A DNA stretch of 60,990 nucleotides, from NCBI GenBank assembly GCA_947627535.1, contig CANQWM010000014.1, positions 1 through 60,990 of the forward strand, read 5' to 3'. This DNA is from an uncultured Acetatifactor sp. Its GTDB lineage: Bacteria; Bacillota; Clostridia; Lachnospirales; Lachnospiraceae. The translations under genes were made by a program, and so were the position numbers. The notes under the pieces were generated by a model, which was not told where the DNA came from, did not search any database, and saw nothing but the letters and a program-made list of their open reading frames with translations. Shown here piece after piece: positions 32,763-42,093 of this stretch; positions within the stretch are counted from its first letter, which is position 1; each line of letters begins with the position of its first letter.

Positions 32763-34333
32763 TTAGGATAGAAAATCTCTCCGTGGCTTTTGACGGCCCG
32801 GAGGTTGTAAAAAACGTATCCCTTGAGATAGGAGACGGCGAGATTTTGGGCGTTGTGGGGGAGTCCGGCTGCGGGAAGTCCGTGACGGCGCTGACACTGA
32901 TGGGGCTGTCGCCCAGGACGGCCCGGGTTACCTCCGGACGCATTCTGTATGACGACGTGACGCTTCTGGAGGCGGGAAAGCCCCGGGATGAGGCGCTGTA
33001 CCGCAGATATCAGGGAGCACGGATGTCCATGGTGTTCCAGGAGCCCATGACCTCCCTGAATCCCACCCAGAGAGTGGGAAGACAGGTGGAGGAAACTCTG
33101 CGGCTTCACACAAAGCTCACATCCCAGGAGCGGAAAGAAAAGGTGCTTGAGACCTTCCGAGCCGTGGGGCTTAAGGGGGAGGAAATTGTTTACCGCAGCT
33201 ATCCCCACCAGCTCTCCGGCGGCATGCGCCAGAGAGTGATGATCGCCATGGCCGTGATCCTGCATCCGGGACTTCTTGTGGCAGATGAGCCCACAACCGC
33301 TCTGGATGTGACCGTTCAGAACCAGATCATCAGCCTGCTTGGGGAGATCAATAAAAAACAGAAAAACGCCATGCTCTTTATCACCCATGACCTGAATCTG
33401 GCCAGACGGCTGTGCAGCCGGGTGGCTGTGATGAAGGATGGCCGTATCGTGGAGACCGGAGAGACAGAGCAGATCTTCGAGCATCCTGTTCAGGAATATA
33501 CGAGGCAGCTGATCCAGGCGGTGCCCTCCCGGTTAAAGGAACGGAAGCGTGAGAAGGGGCCGCGGGAAAACGGGCGGGGTTATGCGGCGCCTGTCGTAAA
33601 GGTGCAGGATCTGTCCGTCTATTACCAGGAGGGCAGCAACAGTCTCTTTGGCCGCAAAAAGCGCCGCTGCGTGGTGAAGGGGGCGGATTTTGAACTCTAT
33701 GCCGGTGAAAGCCTTGGACTTGTGGGCGAGAGCGGATGCGGCAAGACGACGCTTTCCAGGGCCGTGCTGGGAATGATACGGGATATCGACGGCAGTGTGG
33801 TCCATAACACGCTGCGGCCCCAGATGATCTTTCAGGACCCATACGGCAGTTTAAATCCGGCGAAGACGGTGGGATGGCTGCTGCAGGAGCCCCTGCGGGC
33901 CCGGGGGGCCATTGACGCTTCCCTGGCTCTGTCGAAAGAGGAGATGGAGGAAGCGGCCTATGACATGCTCCGCCGGGTCGGCCTGGAAGCGTGCTATTTT
34001 CACAGGAGGCCATCGCAGCTCTCCGGCGGCCAGAGACAGCGGATCAGCATCGCCCAGGCGCTGATTACAAATCCCGGTTTTATCGTGGCGGATGAGCCGG
34101 TGTCGGCCCTTGACGTGACCGTTCAGGCCCAGATCATGGAGCTGCTGCGGAATTTTCAGCAGGAAATGAAGCTGGCCTGTCTGTTTATCTCCCATGATAT
34201 CAATGTGGTTTACAAAATGTGTGACAGGATCATGGTCATGAAGGACGGCAGAATCATCGAGTCAGGAGACACGCAGGAGATCTTTGCGTCTCCCCGGGAA
34301 GAATACACCCGGCAGCTTTTGATCGGTTCCTGA
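32759..34333 (+). CDS. fused double ATPase of the peptide importer (DppD-DppF type)
   Basis: A 524-residue protein with two complete ABC domains in one chain. Domain 1 (residues 1-260) has [36 protein letters not shown] and [12 protein letters not shown]. Domain 2 (about 275-524) has [36 protein letters not shown] and [12 protein letters not shown]. In most bacteria DppD and DppF are separate proteins of about 320 residues; fused forms exist and give one polypeptide for both nucleotide sites. The ATG at 32,759 overlaps the permease stop; the longer upstream frame is not coding. Confidence 0.9.
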   Translation: MIRIENLSVAFDGPEVVKNVSLEIGDGEILGVVGESGCGKSVTALTLMGLSPRTARVTSGRILYDDVTLLEAGKPRDEALYRRYQGARMSMVFQEPMTSLNPTQRVGRQVEETLRLHTKLTSQERKEKVLETFRAVGLKGEEIVYRSYPHQLSGGMRQRVMIAMAVILHPGLLVADEPTTALDVTVQNQIISLLGEINKKQKNAMLFITHDLNLARRLCSRVAVMKDGRIVETGETEQIFEHPVQEYTRQLIQAVPSRLKERKREKGPRENGRGYAAPVVKVQDLSVYYQEGSNSLFGRKKRRCVVKGADFELYAGESLGLVGESGCGKTTLSRAVLGMIRDIDGSVVHNTLRPQMIFQDPYGSLNPAKTVGWLLQEPLRARGAIDASLALSKEEMEEAAYDMLRRVGLEACYFHRRPSQLSGGQRQRISIAQALITNPGFIVADEPVSALDVTVQAQIMELLRNFQQEMKLACLFISHDINVVYKMCDRIMVMKDGRIIESGDTQEIFASPREEYTRQLLIGS

Positions 34334-34363
34334 AGAAACGTAAGAACGCCAGGACATACTTTT

Positions 34364-34412
34364 CCTCCCGAAGGCATAAAATGCAATGCAGACAACCTTC
34401 GGGAGGTTTTTT
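34364..34412 (+). terminator. terminator whose 3' arm is the ribosome site of the next gene
   Basis: CCTCCCGAAGG (34,364-34,374) pairs with CCTTCGGGAGG (34,396-34,406), followed by six T bases. The GGGAGG of the 3' arm lies seven bases before the GTG start of the P-type ATPase gene at 34,414. The hairpin can end the peptide importer transcript and, in any transcript that passes through, hide the ribosome site. Confidence 0.85.
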
Positions 34413-34413
34413 C

Positions 34414-37110
34414 GTGTTTGAACAATACAGTATACGGCAGACAGCCGTGGAACTGAAAACGGACAGTGAGAGAGGGCTGAGCGCGGCGGAGGCGGCTGCG
34501 AGGCTGAAGCGGGACGGACCGAACGAAATGAAGGCCGCGAAAAAAAAGACGCCGGTGGAATCCTTTCTGGAACAGCTGAATGATCCGTTGATCTATGTGC
34601 TGATGGTGGCCGCGGTGGTGTCGGTGCTTTTGGGGGAGATCAGCGACGCGGTGATCATCGGCGTTGTGGTCGTGCTGAACGCGGCGGTGGGAATGCTGCA
34701 GGAGGGAAAGGCCAAAAGGGCGCTGGAGACCCTGAAAAAGCTGGCGAGTCCGAAGGCAATGGTGATCCGCGAGGGAAAGCGGTTGGAGATTCCGGCATCG
34801 GAGCTTGTGAAGGGGGATCTTGTGTACCTGGAGGCGGGATGCCAGATTCCGGCGGATATGAGGCTGACTGCGGCGGTAAACCTAAAGACAGAGGAATCCG
34901 CGCTGACGGGGGAATCCGTTCCCATGGAGAAAGACGCAGACTTTACGGCCGGTCGGGGACAAAAGCTTCCTCTGGGGGACAGGCGGAATATGGCCTATAT
35001 GTCCACTGTTGTTACATATGGCAGGGGGGAGGGCATTGTCACCGCAACGGGAATGGATACGGAGCTGGGACATATCGCCAGGATGATCACAGAGGCGAAA
35101 GAGGAGATGACGCCCCTCCAGAAGCGTCTGGGAGAGCTTGGGAAGGTGCTGAGCCTTTTAAGCCTTCTTTTATGCGCGGCGCTGTTCGTGATCGCGGTGC
35201 TGCAGCACAGGAATATTCCCGAGATGCTGATCACCGCGATCAGTCTGGCGGTTGCGGCGGTGCCGGAGGGGCTGCCGGCGGTGGTAACCATCTGTCTGGC
35301 GCTGAGTGTGACGAGAATGGTACGGGTGAACACCATTGTCCGCAGGCTGCCTTCGGTGGAAACCCTGGGAGCGGTCAGCGTGGTATGCTCCGACAAGACG
35401 GGAACCCTGACACAGAACAGGATGACCGTGGAAATGTGCTATCTGAACGATGAACTGCGGCCTGCGTCAGAGGTGCGCATGGAGGAATGTCCCGACTTCT
35501 TTTACGGCATGACGGTGTGCAATGACGCCGAAATATTCATGGGAAGCCGGACCGGAGATCCCACGGAGCTTGCCCTTTTGGACCTGACGGCAGAAATGGG
35601 ACTGGAAAAGCGGCAGCTGGAGCAGATCCTTCCCAGGATCGGCGAGCTTTCCTTCGATTCGGAGCGGAAGATGATGACGACGCTCCACAGACGGGAGCAC
35701 AGGCCGGGGGCGGAGCTGAGAGCCGCCAGCTCCGTGGCTGACAGGGTCAGTTATACAAAGGGGGCGCCGGACGAGGTGCTCAAGCGCTGTTCTAGGGTAC
35801 AGACCGCCGGCGGACCTGTGGCGATGACGGATGACCGCCGCAGAAGGATCGGGCGGGCCGTGGAGAAGATGTCCGGGGAGGCGCTCCGGACGCTGGCGGT
35901 GGCGATGCGGCTGGGGGTGGATGAGCCCAGGGAAGAACAGCTGACCTTTCTTGGCGTTGTCGGGATGCGGGATCCTGCCAGGCCGGAGGCGGCAAAAGCG
36001 GTGGCGGACTTTAAGGAGGCGGGCGTCACCACGGTGATGATCACGGGGGACCACGTGGATACCGCCCTGGCCATCGGCAGGCAGCTTGGAATCGTGCAGC
36101 AGGCCAGGGAGTGTCTCACCGGTGAACAGATGGAGCGGCTTTCGGACGGGGAGCTGAGAGAGCGGCTTTCAGACGTCAGGGTCTTTGCCAGAGTTTCTCC
36201 GGCCCAGAAGGTGCGGATCGTGGACGGATTCCGGGCGAGAGGGGAGATCGTGGCCATGACCGGGGACGGGGTGAATGACGCGCCCTCCCTGAAGAAGGCG
36301 GATATCGGAATCGCAATGGGAAGGTCAGGCACGGATGTGGCGAGACAGGCCTCGGACATGATCCTGACGGACGACAATTTTGCCACCATACGCCGCGCCA
36401 TCGAAGAGGGAAGGGGCGTCTATGAAAATATCCGGAAGTCCGTGATCTTCCTGCTCTCCTCCAATCTCGGGGAGATCATTACCATGTTCCTCGCGGTGAT
36501 CTGCGGCCTGGCTTCCCCGTTAAAGTCAAGCCACATCCTCTGGATCAACCTGATCACGGATTCTCTTCCGGCGCTGGCGCTGGGAGTGGATCGAAACGAC
36601 GGTGCCGGTCTCATGCGGCAGAAGCCCAGAAAGGCGTCGGAGAGCCTGTTTGCCAGAGGGGGTCTGGCCTGCACCTGTTTTTACGGGGCGTTGATCGCAT
36701 CGGTGAGCCTGACGGCTTTTCTGATGCTGCCCTGCACGGTGGTACGGATGCAGGGGCTGCCGTTAAGCCTGGGCCAGATATCCCATGTCCTGCAGAACGG
36801 GGATCTTTTGGCCAGGGCGCAGACCTATGCGTTTACGGTCCTGGGCATGTCCCAGCTCTTTCACGCGGTGGGAATGCGCGACGTACACAGATCGGTTTTC
36901 CGCATGAACCATCTGGAAAACAAACTGATGATCCTGGCCTGTGCGGTGGGATTTCTGCTGCAGTTCGCGGTGACGGAGGTGCCTTTTCTGATCGGGGCGT
37001 TCGGAACCTCCTCCCTGTCCGGGCAGGAGTGGCTGAGGCTGATCGGACTTTCCGCCATGCCCCTTCTGGCACATGAGTTTATGGCGCTGCTGCTTCGGCC
37101 GGAAGGCTGA
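34414..37110 (+). CDS. P-type Ca2+-transporting ATPase (P2A/P2B type)
   Basis: An 898-residue cation pump. The actuator motif LTGESVPME, helix 4 motif AVPEGLPAVV, phosphorylation site CSDKTGTLTQNRM with Asp327, the ATP-binding KGAPDEVLKRC and the hinge TGDGVNDAPSLKKADIGIAM are all intact; PMCA/PacL-like calcium ATPases have this PEGLP form. An N-terminal cation ATPase domain and a C-terminal helix bundle frame the core. GTG at 34,414 is the start, because the upstream ATG at 34,381 lies in the terminator loop and before the ribosome site. Exports calcium (or manganese) from the cytoplasm. Confidence 0.9.
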   Translation: MFEQYSIRQTAVELKTDSERGLSAAEAAARLKRDGPNEMKAAKKKTPVESFLEQLNDPLIYVLMVAAVVSVLLGEISDAVIIGVVVVLNAAVGMLQEGKAKRALETLKKLASPKAMVIREGKRLEIPASELVKGDLVYLEAGCQIPADMRLTAAVNLKTEESALTGESVPMEKDADFTAGRGQKLPLGDRRNMAYMSTVVTYGRGEGIVTATGMDTELGHIARMITEAKEEMTPLQKRLGELGKVLSLLSLLLCAALFVIAVLQHRNIPEMLITAISLAVAAVPEGLPAVVTICLALSVTRMVRVNTIVRRLPSVETLGAVSVVCSDKTGTLTQNRMTVEMCYLNDELRPASEVRMEECPDFFYGMTVCNDAEIFMGSRTGDPTELALLDLTAEMGLEKRQLEQILPRIGELSFDSERKMMTTLHRREHRPGAELRAASSVADRVSYTKGAPDEVLKRCSRVQTAGGPVAMTDDRRRRIGRAVEKMSGEALRTLAVAMRLGVDEPREEQLTFLGVVGMRDPARPEAAKAVADFKEAGVTTVMITGDHVDTALAIGRQLGIVQQARECLTGEQMERLSDGELRERLSDVRVFARVSPAQKVRIVDGFRARGEIVAMTGDGVNDAPSLKKADIGIAMGRSGTDVARQASDMILTDDNFATIRRAIEEGRGVYENIRKSVIFLLSSNLGEIITMFLAVICGLASPLKSSHILWINLITDSLPALALGVDRNDGAGLMRQKPRKASESLFARGGLACTCFYGALIASVSLTAFLMLPCTVVRMQGLPLSLGQISHVLQNGDLLARAQTYAFTVLGMSQLFHAVGMRDVHRSVFRMNHLENKLMILACAVGFLLQFAVTEVPFLIGAFGTSSLSGQEWLRLIGLSAMPLLAHEFMALLLRPEG

Positions 37111-37175
37111 GGCGTTTCCTTCGGCGGCTTCGGATACCGCAGAGCAGGATTTTAGATACCGCATGGCAGGGGCGT

Positions 37176-37204
37176 TTGACAGTAAACAGGAACCATGGTA
37201 TATT
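37176..37204 (+). promoter_or_regulatory. promoter of the GT39-like membrane protein gene
   Basis: TTGACA (37,176-37,181), 17 bases, TATATT (37,199-37,204). The start codon of the next gene is at 37,246. Confidence 0.75.
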
Positions 37205-37245
37205 GAAGATGCTAGAAATACCCACAGACGGAAAGGGTTCCTGCC

Positions 37246-39051
37246 ATGGGGAAAAAACAGAGAAATATTTTATGCGTTATTGTGAAAGCTGTGATAGTGG
37301 GGCTTTCGCTGCTGGCATTTGGCAAGAGTATTTTTATCAGTCTTGATATCGACGAATCCTATGCGGCGGCTGCGGGGTATCGGCTCATGCAGGGCGACAG
37401 ACTGCTGAGCGAGATGTGGGAACCGCACCAGTTCAGCGCATTTCTGGCCGCGCTTTTTACGGCGCCCTTTGTGTGGATACGGGGCGATACGCAATATCTG
37501 ATTCTCTATCTGAGAATCGTGGGCGTGATCATCCATACGGCGCTTGGAATGGCGCTGTATGGACAGGTTAAAAAATCCTTTGACAAGACGACGGCCTTCT
37601 GTATCCTTGCCCTGCATCTGAATTTCCTGCCGAAATGGGTACAGATGCCGGAATTTGAACTGATGCATTACTGGAGCCTGCTGGGGACCGCTCTGCTGCT
37701 CTGGGCTTACTTCTCAGGAAAGGGGCGAAGATCTCTGCTCTTTTTCGGGGGGATAGTTTTGGCGGTCAGCGTCATGTGCTATCCTACCATGGTTTTGCTT
37801 TATCCGTTTTATGTTGTGGGAATCTGCGCGCTTGAGGGACGGTATTTCGGTCCAAAGGCCCGGACCGGGTGGCTTTTTTTCACGGCAGGTGCTTCTGCGG
37901 CTGGCGCAGCCCTGGCGGGCTGTCTGTTCAGTTATATGAGCCCGAAGGAACTGCGGCATTTTCTCTCCTATCTTTTTCTGGATACCTCACATGGCGTATA
38001 TACCTTCGGGCAAAAGCAGCGGATGTATCTGGAGCAGCTTGGGGAACAGGGGCAGATGTATCTTGGCTGTGTGTTTCTGGCGGCGGGGATCTTTTTGTGC
38101 TTTCTGGCGGCGGGGATGCTTCGGCGCCGCTTGAAATCAGGTCAGGAGAAAGCGTCTCTTTGGAAAACGGCGCACCCGGTTACGATCATTGCGGCCATCC
38201 TGCTTCTGGCGGCGCTGTTTATGCAGATCAGAGCAATTTTCGGCAATGTGTTTGAGGACGAAAACCAGTTTTACTGTCAGGCGAGGTATCTGGCGGTGAT
38301 CATCCCGGCGGCGGTCCTTGGATTCCGGTATTATGAACGGATGGGGATATGGCTGTGGTGCTTTGTGATCCCGGGAGTTGTTTCCGTCTGTTCCGTGCTT
38401 CTTGTGACGAACATGGGGACAAACGAGGCTTACTCCAAAGCTTTTCTGGGAGTGCTGGGCAGTTTCCTGATCCTGGCTGAATTTGGCAGGAGCGCGGAGG
38501 GAGAGAATTTTTGGGAAAGGAGGATCAGGGCGCTTCGATATGCTGTGCCGGGGGCGATGCTGGCGGGACTGTTTGTATGCCGGCTGCTGCTGATCCGGGT
38601 AACGGGCTGTCTGCCGGTGACGGTTCTTGCTCCCATGGAACGGATGGAGACGGGGCCGGAGAAGGGGATTTATGTTCTGGCGGACAGGGCTGAAATATGG
38701 AACGAGAATTACAGGGAGCTGGAGACCTATGTGGGGAAAGAGGACAGGCTTCTCTATATCGGCGCGGAAAATCTGGTCTATCCCGCGACCCAGGCAATTG
38801 CCGCGACTCCCTCAACACAGGGGACAACGGTGTTCGATGAAACTTTTTTGTATTACTACCGGGAACATCCGGATCGCATACCGGATGTTGTGGTGTACGA
38901 CAAGACGTTTGGGGAGGATCCGGTCTATGCTCTTTCCTATGGGTTTTCCCTGCAAAACGGCGCATTGTTCGACTGGATCCGGGAGAATTACAGAGACTGT
39001 CAGGTGACGGAGACGGCCCATCTGGTTATTCTGAGGAACCAGGAGGGATAA
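37246..39051 (+). CDS. polytopic membrane protein, GT39/ArnT-like glycosyltransferase candidate
   Basis: A 601-residue protein with about ten membrane helices and a C-terminal soluble part of about 120 residues. The first external loop reads SLDIDESYAAAAGYRLMQGD and is followed by WEPHQFSAFLAALF, an acidic DxDE motif at the position of the metal/donor-binding Asp of GT-C enzymes such as PMT and ArnT. The family uses polyprenyl-linked sugars to modify surface molecules. The substrate and even the activity remain inference. It has its own promoter. Confidence 0.6.
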   Translation: MGKKQRNILCVIVKAVIVGLSLLAFGKSIFISLDIDESYAAAAGYRLMQGDRLLSEMWEPHQFSAFLAALFTAPFVWIRGDTQYLILYLRIVGVIIHTALGMALYGQVKKSFDKTTAFCILALHLNFLPKWVQMPEFELMHYWSLLGTALLLWAYFSGKGRRSLLFFGGIVLAVSVMCYPTMVLLYPFYVVGICALEGRYFGPKARTGWLFFTAGASAAGAALAGCLFSYMSPKELRHFLSYLFLDTSHGVYTFGQKQRMYLEQLGEQGQMYLGCVFLAAGIFLCFLAAGMLRRRLKSGQEKASLWKTAHPVTIIAAILLLAALFMQIRAIFGNVFEDENQFYCQARYLAVIIPAAVLGFRYYERMGIWLWCFVIPGVVSVCSVLLVTNMGTNEAYSKAFLGVLGSFLILAEFGRSAEGENFWERRIRALRYAVPGAMLAGLFVCRLLLIRVTGCLPVTVLAPMERMETGPEKGIYVLADRAEIWNENYRELETYVGKEDRLLYIGAENLVYPATQAIAATPSTQGTTVFDETFLYYYREHPDRIPDVVVYDKTFGEDPVYALSYGFSLQNGALFDWIRENYRDCQVTETAHLVILRNQEG

Positions 39052-39092
39052 TACGGATAATAAAATATAAAATAAAGCAGGAGGCAACAGAA

Positions 39093-39623
39093 ATGAAGGA
39101 TGTATTGAAGGCAATGGAACAGAGATTTTCCACAAGAGGCTACACGAAAGAGGCGCTGACCAGGGACGAGCTGGACTGTCTGGTCCGGGCCGGTCTGCAG
39201 GCGCCCACCGCAGCCAACAGACAGGAGGTCCATATCACGGTGGTGAACGGCGGTGATCCCGTTCTGCGGGAGATCGAGGAAGAGAAGAACAAAAAGAGCG
39301 GGATTCAGGATCCGCCTCACAATTTCTATTACGAGGCGCCGACGGTGCTTTTCTTAAGCGCGGAGAAAAAGTTCTCCTGGGGCAGTCTGGACGCCGGGAT
39401 CGCCGTGGAAAATATTTCTCTCGCCGCGGAGGGGCTGGGGCTTGGGAGCCTGATCATAGGATGTATCAAGGATGCCCTTTCCGGCGATAAGAAGGATTAT
39501 TTTGCGGATGCCCTGAAGCTGCCGGAAGGGTATGCGTTTGAGATCGCCATAGCGGTGGGGCATAAGGCGGCGGAAAAAGAGCCTCATGAGTACAGCCTGG
39601 AGAAAAATGTGACTTATCTGTAG
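39093..39623 (+). CDS. nitroreductase-family FMN oxidoreductase
   Basis: A 176-residue member of the nitroreductase family. The FMN-binding signature is [20 protein letters not shown] with [11 protein letters not shown]; the flavin-side loop [20 protein letters not shown] followed by GSLIIGC and a C-terminal [16 protein letters not shown] are typical. AGGAGGCAACAGAA precedes the ATG. Members use NAD(P)H to reduce nitro- or quinone compounds; the natural substrate here is unknown. A GC-rich hairpin (39,649-39,669) follows. Confidence 0.85.
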   Translation: MKDVLKAMEQRFSTRGYTKEALTRDELDCLVRAGLQAPTAANRQEVHITVVNGGDPVLREIEEEKNKKSGIQDPPHNFYYEAPTVLFLSAEKKFSWGSLDAGIAVENISLAAEGLGLGSLIIGCIKDALSGDKKDYFADALKLPEGYAFEIAIAVGHKAAEKEPHEYSLEKNVTYL

Positions 39624-39675
39624 GAGCGGTGCGGCTGAACTGGTAAGGCGCCGCCGTTTCCTGGCGGCGTTTCCA

Positions 39676-39704
39676 TTGCGGAATCTGACCGGCTGTGATA
39701 AGAT
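39676..39704 (+). promoter_or_regulatory. promoter of trpS
   Basis: TTGCGG (39,676-39,681), 17 bases, TAAGAT (39,699-39,704). There is no room for a T-box leader before the ATG at 39,739. Confidence 0.5.
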
Positions 39705-39738
39705 AGGGAAAGAAAAACAGAACAGAAAGGTGCAAACA

Positions 39739-40842
39739 ATGGACAAGACAGACAAGATCATACTGACGGGAGACCGACCCACCGGCCGGCTTCATGTGGG
39801 CCACTATGTGGGTTCGCTGCGCAGACGTGTGGAGCTGCAGAACTCCGGGGAGTATCAGAAAATATTCATCATGATCGCCGACGCGCAGGCGCTGACAGAC
39901 AATATCGAAAATCCGGAAAAAGTGCGCCAGAACATTATTGAAGTGGCGCTGGATTATATGTCCTGCGGACTGGATCCCGCAAAATCCACGCTGCTGATCC
40001 AGTCCCAGATACCGGAGCTGTGCGAGCTGACCTTTTATTATATGGACCTGGTGACGGTGGCGAGGCTGCAGCGCAACCCCACAGTAAAAAACGAGATCCA
40101 GCTTCGCAATTTCGAGGCCAGCATCCCGGTGGGATTTTTCACGTATCCCATCAGCCAGGCGTCCGATATTACGGCCTTTAAGGCCACCACGGTTCCCGTG
40201 GGAGACGACCAGCTGCCTATGATCGAGCAGGCGAGGGAGATCGTGCATAAGTTTAATACCGTTTATGCGCCGGTGCTGGTAGAGCCCTCGGCGCTTCTGC
40301 CTGAGAACGAAGCCTGCAAGCGTCTTCCCGGCACGGACGGCATGGCGAAAATGAGCAAGTCTCTGGGAAACTGCATTTATCTTGCAGATACGGCCGACGA
40401 GGTGCGGACAAAGATCATGAGCATGTATACGGATCCTCTGCATCTTCAGGTCAGCGACCCCGGCCATCTGGAGGGCAACACGGTGTTTACCTATCTGGAC
40501 GCATTCTGCCGTCAGGAGCATTTTGAAAGGTATCTGCCGGAATATGCAAACCTTGATGAATTGAAAGGCCACTATCAGAGAGGGGGCCTGGGAGACGTGA
40601 AGGTGAAAAAGTTCCTGAACAATGTGATGCAGGAGACGCTGGAACCCATCCGAAACCGGAGGAAGGAGCTGGAGAAGGATATTCCGGCGGTGTACGAGGT
40701 GCTGAAACGGGGAAGCGAGACGGCCAGGGAGACGGCGGCGCGGACCCTGTCCGAGGTAAAGAGCGCAATGAAGATCAACTACTTTGAAGACGCCGAGCTG
40801 ATCCGGATGCAGAGTGAAAAGTATGATACGTCGGCGAAGTGA
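39739..40842 (+). CDS. trpS: tryptophanyl-tRNA synthetase
   Basis: A 367-residue class I synthetase that charges tRNA-Trp. HIGH-like motif [12 protein letters not shown] ([13 protein letters not shown]), KMSKS in [19 protein letters not shown], and the family-specific [16 protein letters not shown] are present. The sequence is of the longer clostridial type (TrpRS usually 330-350 residues). The start is the ATG at 39,739, matching the usual N-terminus. It is the only housekeeping translation gene here; the SH3-protein gene follows 15 bases later. Confidence 0.94.
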   Translation: MDKTDKIILTGDRPTGRLHVGHYVGSLRRRVELQNSGEYQKIFIMIADAQALTDNIENPEKVRQNIIEVALDYMSCGLDPAKSTLLIQSQIPELCELTFYYMDLVTVARLQRNPTVKNEIQLRNFEASIPVGFFTYPISQASDITAFKATTVPVGDDQLPMIEQAREIVHKFNTVYAPVLVEPSALLPENEACKRLPGTDGMAKMSKSLGNCIYLADTADEVRTKIMSMYTDPLHLQVSDPGHLEGNTVFTYLDAFCRQEHFERYLPEYANLDELKGHYQRGGLGDVKVKKFLNNVMQETLEPIRNRRKELEKDIPAVYEVLKRGSETARETAARTLSEVKSAMKINYFEDAELIRMQSEKYDTSAK

Positions 40843-40857
40843 TGGCAGGAGAATAGG

Positions 40858-42009
40858 ATGAAGAAGAACGAGGGGCCGGAGGATAACGGCGGCGAGATAG
40901 AATTTGTGAATCTGGAAGAGGAGGAGAGGAAAGGATCCTGGGATTACGGTGGATCGCAGGATCACAGCGCTCTCCAGAGACGCAGCGGAACAAAATGGGA
41001 AGAAGAGCCGGAAGAGGCGCCGTGGTGGAAGAAAACGGCGGTTTTTGCCGTTCTGGTAATTCTTGCGGCTCTGATTGCGCTGGGGCTCTGGTTTTTTACC
41101 CACAGAGACCATGGGCCGGAACCGGAGGACCCGGTTACGGGCCCGTCCGCTGCCGTGACGGAAACTCCGGCCGGTCCTGGTGAATTTTCGGACGCGCAGA
41201 CTATGCCTCCGGAAAGCGGCGGGGCTGAATCCGGGGCGGAAAGCAGCGAACCGGAGGCGCCTTCCCAGGAGCCGGCAGATTTCGGAGCAGGAACCGGGAA
41301 CCCCGGAACGGAACCGGAAGATTCCGGAGCGGGAGCCGGAAACCCCGGAGCAGAACCGGAAGATTCCGGAGCAGGAACCGGGAACCCCGGAGCGGAACCG
41401 GAAGATTCCGGAGCGGGAGCCGGAAACCCCGGAACGGAACCGGGATCTTCCGCTGCAGGAACCGGGAGTGTTCCGGATGTGCCGGAACCTCAGGACGGGA
41501 ATGGGACCATGTCATTTGAAGCCGTCTCGGAATCCGTTACGCCGAAGGATGTGGTAAATCTCCGCTCCGTGCCCAGCACAGCGGAGGAAAGCAGCATTGT
41601 CACGCAGGTAAAAAACGGGGAAGTGCTGTCCAGAGTCGGAATCAATCCCGACACAGGATGGTCGGCAATAGATTTTGACGGCAGGACACTGTATGCGGTG
41701 ACACAGTATCTGACAACGGACCTGTCCTACAAGACCCCTGTGACGCCTACAGACCCCAACCGTATCAGCACCTTAAGCGGCAGGGTTATCATCTTCAGCG
41801 ACTGTGACGATCAGGTGACGCCGAAGGAATATGTCAACCTGAGAACAGAACCCAGCACAACAGAAGGAGATGCAACTGTCAGCTGTCAGGTCAGCAAGGG
41901 GGAAAATCTGCACCGTACCGGGATCAGCCCGGATTCCGGATGGTCAAGGGTGGAGTATAACGGACAGATTCTCTATGTAGTCTCCAGCCTTCTGCAGGCT
42001 GCACAGTAA
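40858..42009 (+). CDS. membrane-anchored protein with 14-residue repeats and two SH3-like domains
   Basis: A 383-residue protein. A charged cytoplasmic N-terminus (1-56), one membrane helix (TAVFAVLVILAALIALGLWF, about 58-78), an extracellular Gly/Pro/Glu-rich linker with four near-identical 14-residue repeats (residues 141-196) and two bacterial SH3 domains: one from TPKDVVNLRSVPSTAEESS, one from TPKEYVNLRTEPSTTEGDA. SH3b domains bind cell-wall peptides in many envelope proteins. It lies directly behind trpS and in front of spoVAD. A wall-associated role is inference. Confidence 0.75.
   Translation: MKKNEGPEDNGGEIEFVNLEEEERKGSWDYGGSQDHSALQRRSGTKWEEEPEEAPWWKKTAVFAVLVILAALIALGLWFFTHRDHGPEPEDPVTGPSAAVTETPAGPGEFSDAQTMPPESGGAESGAESSEPEAPSQEPADFGAGTGNPGTEPEDSGAGAGNPGAEPEDSGAGTGNPGAEPEDSGAGAGNPGTEPGSSAAGTGSVPDVPEPQDGNGTMSFEAVSESVTPKDVVNLRSVPSTAEESSIVTQVKNGEVLSRVGINPDTGWSAIDFDGRTLYAVTQYLTTDLSYKTPVTPTDPNRISTLSGRVIIFSDCDDQVTPKEYVNLRTEPSTTEGDATVSCQVSKGENLHRTGISPDSGWSRVEYNGQILYVVSSLLQAAQ
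41278..41445 (+). repeat. four tandem 42-bp repeats inside the SH3-protein gene
   Basis: Units start at 41,278, 41,320, 41,362 and 41,404. Each encodes the pattern D-S/F-GAG-T/A-GNPG-T/A-EPE. Copies differ by a few bases, mostly alternating T/A substitutions in step. Copy-number change would keep the frame and alter linker length. Confidence 0.85.
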
Positions 42010-42012
42010 AAA

Positions 42013-42042
42013 CGCATATTTTTCCCGCCCTCCGGCAATAAT
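42013..42042 (+). promoter_or_regulatory. candidate forespore promoter of spoVAD
   Basis: CGCATA (42,013-42,018), 17 bases, CAATAAT (42,036-42,042). The -35 half resembles that of the spoVAB unit, including the T-run and CCC that follow it. Weak match to sigma-G. Confidence 0.3.
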
Positions 42043-42093
42043 GAGTTTGTCTGATGACAAACACAGGGTTGCAGTCTTTATGGAGGGATTCAT

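Noticed and set aside
34381..34413. ATG start for the Ca2+-ATPase
   Set aside because: It lies in the terminator loop before the GGGAGG site; the GTG at 34,414 has correct spacing.
39705..39738. T-box leader before trpS
   Set aside because: Only about 30 bases separate the promoter and the start codon, too few for a T-box riboswitch.
39466..41112. 548-codon minus-strand open frame
   Set aside because: It is the shadow of trpS and the start of the SH3-protein gene; both plus-strand genes have clear motifs and ribosome sites.
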